The notes under the pieces: model-generated | Databases searched by the model: none | The model's input: only the letters and a program-made list of their open reading frames with translations | Told to the model about the DNA's origin: nothing | Program-made: the position numbers and the translations under genes | Shown: positions 22,684 to 33,026 of the stretch, piece after piece | Numbering within the stretch: the first letter of the stretch is position 1 | How the letters are laid out: each line of letters opens with the position of its first letter | NCBI GenBank assembly: GCA_014905825.1 | Contig: JACGCN010000039.1 | Span: 310,001-374,000, forward strand | Source: Lyophyllum atratum | Taxonomy: Eukaryota; Basidiomycota; Agaricomycetes; Agaricales; Lyophyllaceae | Direction: 5' to 3' | Length of the DNA stretch: 64,000 nt

Positions 22684-24317
22684 ATGACGCTGTCTCGAAC
22701 GGATTCCCTGGTCTCTTCTCATTCCTCCTATTCCTCCACGGAATGCGAAACGACTTCTGGTTCTTCCACCAGTACGGTTCCTGGCCCAGGTGCGCTTACT
22801 GGCAAAGCCATCAAAGCACTCGGGGTCGCGACGCTGCGCGGCCTGGGCCGTATAGTCATGGCCAGACATCTTGCTGCCGTTTCACACAACTTCCCGCACA
22901 CGGATGAGGAGGCGGCGCGCATCCGAAATATCGACGATGTATACAATGACCTGCTAGAATTCTCGAGGTGCGCAGTGCGCACACCTTCGCGCTGACGTTT
23001 CGCTTACTGATGGTCCTGTGGTAGGCCGGGGATGTACAGCGATGAGATCAATGGCAGGGCGTTGGCGTTTATCCTTGGGCAGATCGGCACGGGCCAAACG
23101 CGTCATTTGATTAGCGCGTTGTCGCGTTGGCATCCTGTAGAGACGCACATTCTATTCTCCAGGATCTTGACCCAAGTTGCCCACCTCTGGTAAGTTTATC
23201 TTGTATATATCCCTACCCAAAGTGTAGACATCGATGAATGCTCAGGAACCCATCACTCCGCGGTGTCTTTTCGTCTCCTGTTTCTGGACCCCGTGGATTC
23301 TCTCGAGTGTCGGACAACCACTCTCCAGTCCTCCGTCTGATACTCTTCCTCTCGAAGGTGATACGCAGCAGTGCATGGGCATGTCGGGTCGTGCTTAATG
23401 TTGGCTTTCTTGACGTTCTCTTATCCTTGAATCACTATTACCGCTTCACCGACATGGACGGGCCTCTCAGCGGCAAGGAAGGGTACGCTCTGTATATCGC
23501 TTGCAATGCGGCATTGCTCGACGTGAATGGGTATCTCGAATGCCGCTCACTCGTCGCTACACATCCCATTTCTTCCATGTGGCCGGCCTCTGCGAATTGG
23601 CCTCCAGAGATCTTCCCTTTCAAATTTCGACGCAAGGCCTTGTTGCTTGGTCCAGAAAGCGACGTTGCTTTTGATGACCTTTCTCCCTTCTCCGACCTGT
23701 CGCTGTAAGCGCCCAGCCTTGGTCATGGGAATACACCCAGCTGATACTGCTCCCCAACAGCCCTGATATCTGTGCTCAGCCATGCATCTCGACGATTCCG
23801 CCTGCTGAATTGTTGAAATCTCTCACGTTTCACGTCACCCATGATCAAGCTCTTCGCGTTTTCCTTGCCAGAAGCTCTCATAGAAGGAAGGTTACCCTAT
23901 TATCTGACCTACTCCACTGCTTGTCTGATGCCATGTAAGTTTTCAACGGCTTCGAAATATATTGCACCCCTTACTCTCACCCTTCTCGTCACTACCAGCA
24001 CGGAGGCAGAAACAGATACGGCCGCGCGCAACGATCACTTGTGGCGCTATCAATTCTCTTTCTCTCTCCATTTCATCACTTCTATCGCTCGCATCAGTCT
24101 ATTGGATAGACAAGCCCTTCTCGATGCGGGCGCAGTCGACTACCTGGTCATGTCACTCCGGATAGTGATGCCCGATACGTACGATACCGCAACAGATGTT
24201 ATCCGAGAACACGGGCTGGCTGGCCTGTTAAAGACACACAGCATGCCCAATCCGCAAATCCAGCAATCGATGTTTTCGGCGATCGCTGCGCTGTATGATG
24301 GTCCCGGGGAGTTGTAG
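22684..24317 (+). CDS. hypothetical protein, helical
   Basis: Five exons, 22684-22967, 23025-23189, 23246-23704, 23761-23934 and 23999-24317, give 466 aa. The start is the first in-frame ATG. It opens with a Ser/Thr-rich, likely disordered 40 residues. A helical-looking body follows, with hydrophobic periodicity (GRALAFILGQIGTGQTRHL; HPVETHILFSRILTQVAHLW; VLRLILFLSKVI; CRVVLNVGFLDVLLSLNHYY). An ARM/HEAT-like fold would fit the C-terminal part (LLDAGAVDYLVMSLRIV), but I cannot assign a family. It has no signal peptide or convincing membrane segment. All five splice junctions keep frame, so the model is sound although the function is unknown. Confidence 0.75.
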
Positions 24318-25006
24318 TATCGTCGTTTCGTTCAGACGAGAGCCTAGGCCCGACCATCGGTTGAACCGCGGTGCCAGGACTGGCTTTAATTTAAGTATAC
24401 CCCTTTGAACTATACCCCGCATTACTTGATACCCACCTGCCTCTTCTTGCAATACCCCTTTGTTACCTATATATACTGCCACCAGCTTGAGCTTCAATAC
24501 ATAGCATCGGACTTCGTTCATCTGGGAAATGTCGGGTATCGCTGCTGCTGCGTATCTGCTACAAATATTATTCCAGATGCGGTGTGTAACGAGAAACTGC
24601 AATACCGCGCCTCGGATGGCATGCATCCTGGGCGCGGCGTCGATGTTGGGAAATGGATATGGCGGTAGTAGTCCGACGAATCCGGGCCGCCCATGCAGCA
24701 GCACAGCCCATCACGCGGTCGACACGTGATCGACGTGTTATTTCAAATTTTGGAGGATCATATCCCGTTGATCAATGATGTTGAAGTTGAAGTTTGAACC
24801 AGATCCACCAGAACATGCTGGGACAGCGCCCCTTCTCTGCCCTATACCCACCAATTCAAGGAACCTTGTATACGTGACTATACTAGACGGTGATAGTAAT
24901 CGGAAGGTTTGCCCCATGTCGCCAAACCTTGTCTCGCTTGACTACCTTGTTAATTACAGAAAGGCTTATCATAGTCGCTGAACCTGTCTTTCTCGCATCG
25001 TAAACT
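24318..25006. other. intergenic, no gene seen
   Basis: This is 689 bp between two plus-strand genes. Only short overlapping ORFs without family resemblance are present. No RNA gene was recognised. Confidence 0.55.
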
Positions 25007-26802
25007 ATGGGCGCCACATCCTCCAAGTCGAAACATGGCTCTCATCCACTGAACGCCCCGAAGGGCTACCCCCCTTACCGACAGGGTCCTCCTATGTCAG
25101 GTTATGGGCCCGGTCAACCGAACTACGGGCAGGGATTAACGCCAAACTATGGCCACGGTGCCCCTGTGATACCTTTTGGACAAGGAGCGATAGGCTATGG
25201 GCAGGGTCCCCCGCCAAACTATACACCAGGTCCACCAAACTATGGGCGAGGTGTTATACCCAATAATGGACCAGTTATTCCTCAAGGGTTTGGGGATAAT
25301 TACCCTCAGGTCCGGATGCCTGAACCACAGGTGCCTCACCCATCTCAATCCATGCAGGACCACCAAACTCCACGAGAATCAGGGGCTGTACGCGAAGCAC
25401 GAGAGAGACGAGCGGGGCGCCAAACGCACGAACGATCGACAAGGCGGCGCAGAACTCGGAAACGGACCCTTACTGGTACGATTAGAATCGCAAGCAGTGG
25501 AGAGGGCCAAAGTACGTGCTTATATCTCAACAATTTCCGCGGATATTGACATATTTGAGATCAGCGTCTACGCAGCCTATAGGCCATAATCTTGCAGGAG
25601 TTCAGCCTCACGTTCATATCCCTGCATCCAACTCCGCCTCTCCTATGGGAGCTCCCGCTCATCCTGCACAGGGCAGTGCACACCGAGCGCAGACACCCTG
25701 GCACCCCCCGTCCTCAATAGAGCCCAGCAATAGCCAAGGTTCCCATTCACAATCTTCTCACATGTCGATACCCCAGTCTGGTCCACAAGCACGTACTGTC
25801 CGTTACTCCCATACATCGGACACTACTGGTGGAACACGTACGACGAATCCCAACATACCTCCAATGCGTGACAGCAGCGCATCAATGCCGTCTACGACGG
25901 AACCTCGAGTGCGCGCGCCTAACCCTCTCCCCGAACCACCTCGTGACGTCTACGCAACCTCTCCATTCAAACACCTCTTAACGCCCAAAGAACTTCCCAC
26001 GACGGCTAGTCATAATCAGACGGCGTTTATCAAGAGAGAGATCATTACTGAGACGAAGCCCCCGAAAAAGGGTCTGTTCCGCGCTTTCAGCAGCAAGAAA
26101 CCCGCTCTGCAGCGGTCGAAGACGATCGAGTACGTCTACGCCCCGACTCTGTCGCACAATTCGACAACCTCGAAACGATCGTCCGTGATGACTGCCCTCC
26201 ATCCCCCAGCGTCAGCGCCAGCTGCGGCTCCTTCCATATCCAGAGCCCAGGCTGCACCGCAGCCCATAATCGACTCGGACGCGAGCCCAGACCAGCCGAT
26301 CTACTTCGATCAAGACTCTGAATATTCCTACTATCTTATCCATTCCCCTCATCCTGTCTTTCACGAGGGCCTGGAGTACCCTACAGCCGCCCACCTCCTC
26401 GAGGCGCTCAAGTTCCTTCCGGATCATCCTGAAATCGCAGAGCGTATCCGCGTGTGCGACGACACCGAAGAAGTATACCAGCTGTCTGCCGAGTATGCAC
26501 AGCACGAGAACCCGGATTACGCCCCTTCCATCGTCGATACCGTGCGTCTACTCTGTTCCCTCCGTATTTTGCACTGAGCACTGACTCCTGTTTCGTCTTA
26601 TCAGATGCAGAAAGTGATAAGCTTGAAGTTCAAGCAGCACGCGGATCTGCGGTATAAGCTGTGGAATACTGACCCCGCGCCCCTCAGATACAACGACCCG
26701 TCCGATTCGTTCTGGGGCATCGGACCCACGGGACGGGGACGAAACGAGTTGGGCGCTGTCCTGGAGCGAGTCAGGGCGGAGGTGAAACCGAGGCGCAGAT
26801 GA
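25007..26802 (+). CDS. NADAR-domain protein with putative N-myristoylation signal
   Basis: Three exons, 25007-25511, 25598-26541 and 26605-26802, give 548 aa. The N-terminus MGATSSKSK fits an N-myristoylation motif (Gly2, Ser at position 6, then basic residues). Residues about 20-110 are PNYGxG-type low-complexity repeats, followed by a basic RRRRTRKR patch and a Ser/Pro-rich linker. The C-terminal 150 residues are a NADAR (YbiA/DUF1768-like) domain: YPTAAHLLEALKFL, MQKVISLKFKQHADLR, and the WG-x-G-x-G-x-GRNELG signature. NADAR proteins cleave N-glycosidic bonds, for example in riboflavin intermediates or ADP-ribosylated targets. The membrane-tethered, disordered-plus-NADAR plan suggests a peripheral membrane protein acting on an ADP-ribose-type ligand. 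The substrate is unknown. Confidence 0.88.
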
Positions 26803-27029
26803 GTGCTACGAGACCGATATACCTGGTAATTATTGACTACGCTACGATTCATCACGGAACTGTTATGACCCCCCCCCCTCCCCCGGCCCAAAGCTATCGG
26901 TCGACGTGTTCACTTGCTGTGCATATATACCCCCCACGACGGAAATGGCTACGTTATTAGTATGTAGTATATGTAGTTTGCCTTTTTATGTAGTCTATCT
27001 CGTTGCTGCATGTACGATTTCATGATGTA

Positions 27030-28798
27030 TCAATGTTTCCGCCTCTTCCGTTTCCTCGTCTCGCCACCGTTAACATCGCCATCCAAAATCTTACCAGGTG
27101 CCGACGTCTGCATTGAAGCGATGGCTTTCTGGACCGCCTGGCGCCGCACTTTCTCTGGGACTTTCTCCCAGTAAAGCTCCTCGCGTCTGCCCGTCACTAG
27201 CTCCATCACAACCGATGGGAACGTCGCATCTGCTGGCACCCCCACCTCGTCTAGCCCCCGAGCATGCGACGTTGGATGACGGACAAAGTGATCAACAAGC
27301 AACTGTGCGTGTTTCGGTGTTGCTAGACGCAGATGACACTGGAAGGGCAGGGACGTCACTATGCGGGTTGGGGTGTCCACGAGAGAGATGTGACGTACAG
27401 AATCCATGCCTTTATTGAAATCCACATAATCTAGCCCGTCGGTCTGGAGCTCCCCACTCGCTAGCGACGACTCCAACGCGGTCGCGAAAAACTTGCGGAG
27501 CGTGGTCTTGTTGGTCTCCGGGTGGATGTTCCGTACGAACACGAGGGAATTGAAGGGGTATGGCGACGAGTAGTCGAGTGTCCGTATGGCATCTGGCGCA
27601 TCATGCTCGCTTTCAAGTGGAGGTTTCGTAACGGGCTCCGGGGCTGCCTTTGAAGTCGATGCCACGGGCACCGGGCGTTCCACAACGTCGTGTGCGTTGA
27701 TTTCTGCTACCAGCCGTCCGCGATACGACAGGTACTCCTCCTTCAGCTGATCCCATCGCAGCTTCGACAACGCCCGGAAGCCAAATTTAACTGCCTCTTG
27801 CACCTCCGTGCGCCCCTCCTGATCTTCCGGTTTTGCTGGATGATGCGTAGGGCTGGGGTGTCGGTCCCAGCGCCACCTCTTCAAGAGAAACTCTGCGTCA
27901 TGGTCGTCTTTCAGGATTATGAGGGCAAAGCCTTTGCAGGTCGGCCGGTCATCGGGTTTGTCCTGGTGGTGTGGGGGGAATATGATGCTTTGAACGCGGG
28001 TCAGAGGTGCTGTTGATGATGGGTAATCCTCAAGCAAGGTAATGAGAAACCGTGCAATTGTTGGAACGGTCCTGTGTTGTACTGGGATATTCTCCTGCGC
28101 GGAGTATGGGAATTGAGACAATGTAAATGGGATACTTGGAAAGAATACGCACGACGTAAACGGTCCGTCGTTCCCAGTCCGTCCTCGAATACCCTCGGGA
28201 AGGACCTGTAAGACTTTCTGTCCAATCCTTCCGGCGTACCTCATACGCTCCAATATCCTTCGAGTCGGTTTGCCCGCCAAACCACGTCGAGGCAGATGGG
28301 TCAGAAACCAACAGCCGGACTTCCAGCACATCTGCAGCATTCGACCTCAGAGCTCTGGCAATCGGTACTTGCGAGTTTCCCAATCCCAAAGGGGCCAGAA
28401 GTTTCGAGTTCTCGAGGAGGCGGCTGAGGGGAAAGACTTGGTAGAACCGACTCAACTTCGGACGCGAGGCGAGGAGGATACGACTTACATCCTTCTCCCT
28501 GCTCGCTCGAGCTCGCGTCACTACTCCATTCGAGTTTTCTACGCAGGTCGGGATCACTCCAGACCGCGTAATCGGACAGCGCAAGACACAAAAGGACTGT
28601 ATAGTCCTCGTTGGTGTATTGCCCTTTATTGCTGGCTTGGGGATTCTTCGGCGGACGCGTTGCGCTCGGCACGACTAGTTGAGAGGCTCCGCCTGGTGCT
28701 TGCCGCACAGCTGATGCTGTCGCTGGAGAAACATGCTGGGTTGACTTCCGTTTGGCGCTGGAAAGAGTTCGTGGTACAAAAGGAAACGCGGACGACAT
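27030..28798 (-). CDS. LARP7-family La-related protein with xRRM
   Basis: Four exons, 28798-28489, 28436-28153, 28094-27399 and 27338-27030, give 532 aa. Order: a disordered start; a La-type module (about residues 55-155: DYTVLLCLALSDYAVWSDPDLRR, FFPLSRLLENSKLL, VPIARALRS, VLEVRLLV, listed separately); an RRM beginning RTVYVENIPVQ with KGFALIILKDDHDAEFLL; a linker; and a C-terminal xRRM with NSLVFVRNI, LDYVDFNKGMDS, LRLATPKHAQLLVDHF and the helix MELVTGRREELYWEKVP. It ends in a basic KRKRRK tail. The (T/S)G..E..YW.K helix is a hallmark of LARP7/p65/Pof8 xRRMs. These proteins bind and stabilise telomerase RNA (ciliates, fission yeast) or 7SK RNA (animals). The nuclear RNP role is inferred from the family. 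Confidence 0.85.
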
Positions 28799-29397
28799 GA
28801 TTGACTGTTGTTTGCCTGCACATATTTTTCCAGCTTGTCTCCAGCGGCCCTCCTCGTCCCACCACCGACATATGTCTATCTTGACCGCAACCTTGACTTC
28901 TCGTAAATTATAACTCCCCCGTCGTGAACTGCATCATCCTTAGCTTCGGACATTTCTCTGATACCAGTTCCTGTGGCCAAATGACCTTCGCGACATCGTC
29001 GACTAGGATGTCACTGGCCAGTCCGTCCTCTAGTGCTGCTGATTACTGACTAGCTTATGAGGACATCCACTTCCATTGACACCATACGCCTACGCTTCCA
29101 TTTCGGTCCCTCCGTCTTTATATCGACCGTCATTGGTAGTTGGTTATACAGCACCACGGCTGAATCTGATCCCGCTAAATATCCCCGCCCGCCATCGATG
29201 GATTAGAATACAGGGTATGCATACAATATCAATATCAAATATCCAAGCAAAGAACAGCAAAATGCAGGGCACTCGACGAAACAGAATCCTGTGCGTAGTA
29301 TAGTATCATCTGAATCGTATCTAATCTAGTCAGCACATTATAATCTGGCCGCCAAGGCTTACTGCAGTGGGTTTAAAGACCGACGAATTGACGTTGA
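28799..29397. other. intergenic region containing one partial VPS41-tail repeat
   Basis: This is 599 bp between the divergent LARP7-like gene and the gene at 29398. It includes repeat copy A (29168-29300). No other gene was seen. Confidence 0.6.
29168..29300 (+). repeat. dispersed repeat copy A, related to VPS41 3' end
   Basis: It shares GATCCCGCTA-ATATC, GGGTAT-CATACAATATC, CAAATATCCAAGCAAAGAA and TGTGCGTAGTA in the same order with 32858-33026. It is the most diverged copy. Confidence 0.75.
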
Positions 29398-30261
29398 ATG
29401 ACAACTTCGTCCCACATCTTCTCCCACTCGCTCTACATTATGAATCGCCGCGCCACTGCATCATCGAGCACTGGTACAACCACAATTTATCCCAACTATG
29501 CCGCCGAAAGCCCCGAAATCACGGAGTGGGTGCAGTACACGATGAAGCGCCTTCAAATTGACACAGAACAACATCTCCGCAACGTATGCATCGAGACCTA
29601 TGGCTCACTCGAGAATGCCATGAAGATAACTAAAGCGGCTGATGCCGAAGACATGGAACTCCAGAGACAAGCCCTTGAAAAGGAGTTCCCCAATGGTGGA
29701 GGCCCTATCGCGCTCGGGGTGAGTCGTCGGTGAATCGGGCGCTTTCGTGGCTGACAGAATATTCGTGTTCGTAGGCCAAGCCTGTCAAGGGCGAGCGCGT
29801 GACTACCGCACCCATCAGGCAAGGGGTGTGGCTCCGCGTCTGGGGAGACAATTTGGCGAGCCTCCACTGCTATTCCTTCGACTTCGTGGACAAGGACGGC
29901 AGGTACATGCGCACTCCCAAGGGGCTCAGGATTTATTCGCGGCCGACTGGGGCCGAGGTTCTTTCGATCGAGATGTCGGTAGACAAGGCCATGGAGGCGT
30001 CAGCGCAGGTTACGACGTCCGTTAACGCCACGTACGATGCCAGCAAAGTCGATGAGAAGTGGGAGACGTACGTCATTCAGGAAGGCACCAATCTCCGCAT
30101 CGTGCAACACGGACGACAGGACATAGATATCCAGATCCCGACACGCGTGCCACATAATACCAACTTGGTCACTCTCCAACCTGCCCATTACCTTGTAAGT
30201 CCACACGTTCATCAGACGGCGGACCTTCTGCTGATGTAGCGCGATTCTTAAGCATCAGTAG
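29398..30261 (+). CDS. hypothetical protein, probably beta-rich
   Basis: Exons 29398-29718 and 29775-30194, then either a 63-bp intron whose acceptor is followed at once by TAG (30259-30261; 247 aa) or read-through to a stop at 30239 (261 aa). I prefer the spliced form because GTAAGT and a CTTAAGCATCAG acceptor are present. The first 50 residues are Ser/Thr-rich, then comes a helical, acidic segment (ITEWVQYTMKRLQIDTEQHL). The second half alternates polar and hydrophobic residues (VWLRVWGDNLASLHCYSFDFV; LRIYSRPTGAEVLSIEMSV), suggesting a beta sandwich. I do not recognise the family. Confidence 0.7.
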
Positions 30262-31428
30262 GTTATTACCGCTGTCGAACGGTTGGCGGTCGTAGTCTGG
30301 GGCATGGAGGTGTTTACTTCCTCGATTCTCCTCGGACACGCCTAGGCACACCCCCTGCTTACTTTCTATTTGCTTATGCCCGGCTCTTCTCCCTTGTACG
30401 CTCGCACCGATACACAACCTCGTCACTGTGTACTCCGTATACCATCCTGTTTACGCCCACATGTATATACCCCAAGGCCTTCTTCAAATTCAAGTTCTAT
30501 CACTATTATCCCAGTCAGACTTTCGGCCGCAGAGCCATGTCCCTCGATTCTCCTGGAGGATTTCCACTGCGGGTGGAAGGTTGTGTGATTTTTGACACGG
30601 GGCTAGCACTTCTGCACCGTCATGGTGGCATTGCCTGCCGGTTCTGAGAAAGTGAGGACTACGGCCGACGGCAATATCGTCCCGCCAATGGGTGTGTTAA
30701 TCTTGAGGGTCAGTTGCTTCTTGCGCTTTTGTCCGCTGGAACATTAGTCTGCCCTGGGTGGTATCCTCAGACAATCCTATCGATCAGACTACTTTCTCTG
30801 CTTTCTGGTATGCTCGTTCTTCCCAAGAGATGCCATCTAACGCGCACTACGTCCAAATAGCCTGTCAGTAGGTCTTGGACCCGCTTTCTGAACCTCGCTT
30901 TGCAGACATTATTGCGGCCAGGGGTTTCTTAGGCTTCCTCGAAATACAATATCACCTTGTTTCATTTTGACTGTCTGCCTATCTCCGTTCATCCTTCGAT
31001 TCAGGACGCCGGGCGCTGTGAGTCAGTAGCAAGTCCCCCTCTCATGCCACCAGAAGTATCTACCTTCGGTTCGACGGGAACGCTTCGAAATGCCATCATA
31101 TATCACTTCTCTCGCTGATCGACGGGCCCCTTGACCATCCGATTAGAATTTAGGGTATACATACAATATCACTATCAGATATCCAAGCAAAGAAAAGCTT
31201 AAGCAAAGCACAGCGCAGTCGACGAAATAGAAACATGTGCGTAGTCCTTCGCTGTGCTGATGGCAAACCGACCAGTCGGACCACTCCCAGTGTCAGACTC
31301 ACGAGTCACTGTGAGGGGCGAGCGGGGTCACGTTTCCGTCACAACCACGTGAGCATGACGTATGATCCTTCAACGTTTGTTCCAAAACGACCATCCAAAC
31401 TATCATTGTCAAACCACCTTCCTTCACC
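30262..31428. other. intergenic region containing repeat copy B
   Basis: This is 1,167 bp with no accepted ORF. Copy B of the VPS41-tail repeat lies at 31141-31275. The rest shows no gene, tRNA or tandem array. Confidence 0.6.
31141..31275 (+). repeat. dispersed repeat copy B, duplicate of the VPS41 last-exon region
   Basis: Nearly identical over about 135 bp to 32890-33023. Its right end (TGCGTAGTCCTTCGCTGTGC and on to ATGGCAAACCG) is the reverse complement of the last codons of VPS41, so coding sequence was duplicated along with the 3' UTR. Confidence 0.88.
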
Positions 31429-32348
31429 ATGGCCGATGCTGTTCCTCCAACCTACCAGTATCCTATCCCTAGCATTCACACAAAATACCCCGAGTTACCT
31501 CTGGTCCTCGGAACCATTGATTTAAATCACAATATCGACCCTGGAAGTCTGATCTCGCCTGCCGACCTCAGGAATGCAGAAGAAGCTGCAGAAGCTCTGA
31601 AGGCCGCTGAAAGTATGGGAAATTACCTGGTCCTCCTCGTTCGATGTATTGATCCATTACAGTACTCCACCAGGCACCAGTCACCCCCCAAATGGTCCAC
31701 AGTGCATCTCTCAGGGTCACTGCAATCCGAGCAGCACGTATGTGACATTTGATTCTCCAATACACCATCTACTCACATACTTTCTTAGATTCTGCAGCAG
31801 AATATGCCCCTGCCAACATAAACGATGCCCTTGCTGAAATCCTAGACCAGCTCAGGGGGCTCAGAGAATCACAAACTCGCCTTGAAGAATCAAACACTCG
31901 CCTGGAAGAATCAAACACTCGCCTGGAAGAATCAAACACTCGCCTGGAAGCATCGAACGGGACCATTAAAGCAATCCTCCACAATACCCGCATCATAGGA
32001 AGAAATCAGAAGACCCTCCCAGAGGACTGCTCTCCCCTCCAGAAAACTGTAAGTAGGTCTGCAATAATCCTATCCACAAACTCACCATACGCTGTATGTC
32101 TACAGGTCCCAGGGGATGGCGCTGGCCTTGCTCAACCCCTGGGGCGACGACGGCGACGTGGGGCTGCAGCTTTACCTGAGTTTGAGGTGGGTGATGTACC
32201 ACCCAACTTCAAGACTAGGATTGATGAACACACTGGTGACGAAATTCTCGAGCTCATTGTTTTCTACAATGATGATTTTGGTATTCTACCGGGTGATGGT
32301 ATTGCTACTCGCCACAAAAAACTGCGTAGTTTCTTGTCGGACTACTGA
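31429..32348 (+). CDS. hypothetical coiled-coil protein
   Basis: Four exons, 31429-31612, 31663-31737, 31789-32048 and 32106-32348, give 253 aa. The N-terminus is Pro-rich and a helical AEEAAEALKAAE stretch follows. Residues about 100-150 form a coiled coil with four near-perfect heptads of the type RLEESNT. The C-terminus has an Arg run (GRRRRRG) and a conserved-looking end (LIVFYNDDFGILPGDGIATR, then HKKLRSFL). I recall similar uncharacterised proteins in Agaricomycetes but no function. It sits between repeat copies B and C in direct orientation, so it may have arrived or moved together with duplicated VPS41-tail sequence. Confidence 0.72.
31872..31956 (+). repeat. 21-bp tandem repeats encoding RLEESNT heptads
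   Basis: Four consecutive 21-bp units, two of them identical, lie in frame inside the coiled-coil gene. Each adds exactly one heptad, so copy-number changes would lengthen the coil without breaking frame. Confidence 0.9.
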
Positions 32349-32983
32349 TCATTACCGTAGATAGACACACATGTCGTAGGCTAGACCAGACCAACACACT
32401 TCATGAGCATAGCTATCTACGTCGGAGGGCACCTTGGCCTACTCCATCATCATGATGTTTGCTGTAATGATCAAGCCCATGAATGAAGCATTTAGAACTG
32501 TAAGCTGCAAAGGCATAGAGGCAGGTGCTAGGCATGATAGGTGCATGTTGTCAGTGACTGGCAACTTGATTTACTGATGTGACGCGAACACATAACCCAT
32601 GCATTTTTCACCACTTAGGTGCGTTCATACTTCTCGCGCCTTATACTACCTTTTCCCGACCGTGGCAAGTTCACGACCCTATAGTGAGGTCTCATTTTTC
32701 ATCGTTCAGTTACTGCCTGGGTCTCTTCCAGCCGAAAACGGGCACAGTGCGAATACAACTAGGCATCGCATAGCAGGACAAGTCCAAGCCCCTCGGGGGA
32801 CATGAAAAAGCAGACGCATCGACCTGATGCCGTGCTGAAGTCGCAGCACTAATCGTTGATCCCGCTAGATATCGCCGCCCGGCCGCCATCAATTTAGAAT
32901 TCAGGGTATACATACAATATCACTATCAAATATCCAAGCAAAGAAAAGCCTAAGCAAAGCATAGCGCAGTCGACGCCATAGAA
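32349..32983. other. intergenic, convergent 3' ends
   Basis: This is 635 bp between the convergent coiled-coil gene and VPS41. Its right part (from 32858) is repeat copy C, the VPS41 3' UTR side. No gene was seen. Confidence 0.6.
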
Positions 32984-33026
32984 TCATATGCGTAGTCCTT
33001 CGCTGTGCTGATGGCAAACCGGACAG
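32858..33026 (+). repeat. repeat copy C: VPS41 last exon and 3' flank (probable source copy)
   Basis: It includes the functional last coding exon of VPS41 (32984-33059, minus strand) and its 3' flank. Copies A and B match parts of it. Confidence 0.85.

Noticed and set aside
26873..26890. C-rich run as a structural or telomere-like element
   Set aside because: A short homopolymer-like stretch downstream of the NADAR gene, with no repeat unit or partner sequence.
29168..33026. LTRs of a retrotransposon for the repeated 135-170 bp segments
   Set aside because: They contain the coding tail of VPS41, differ in extent, and no gag, pol or primer-binding site lies between them.
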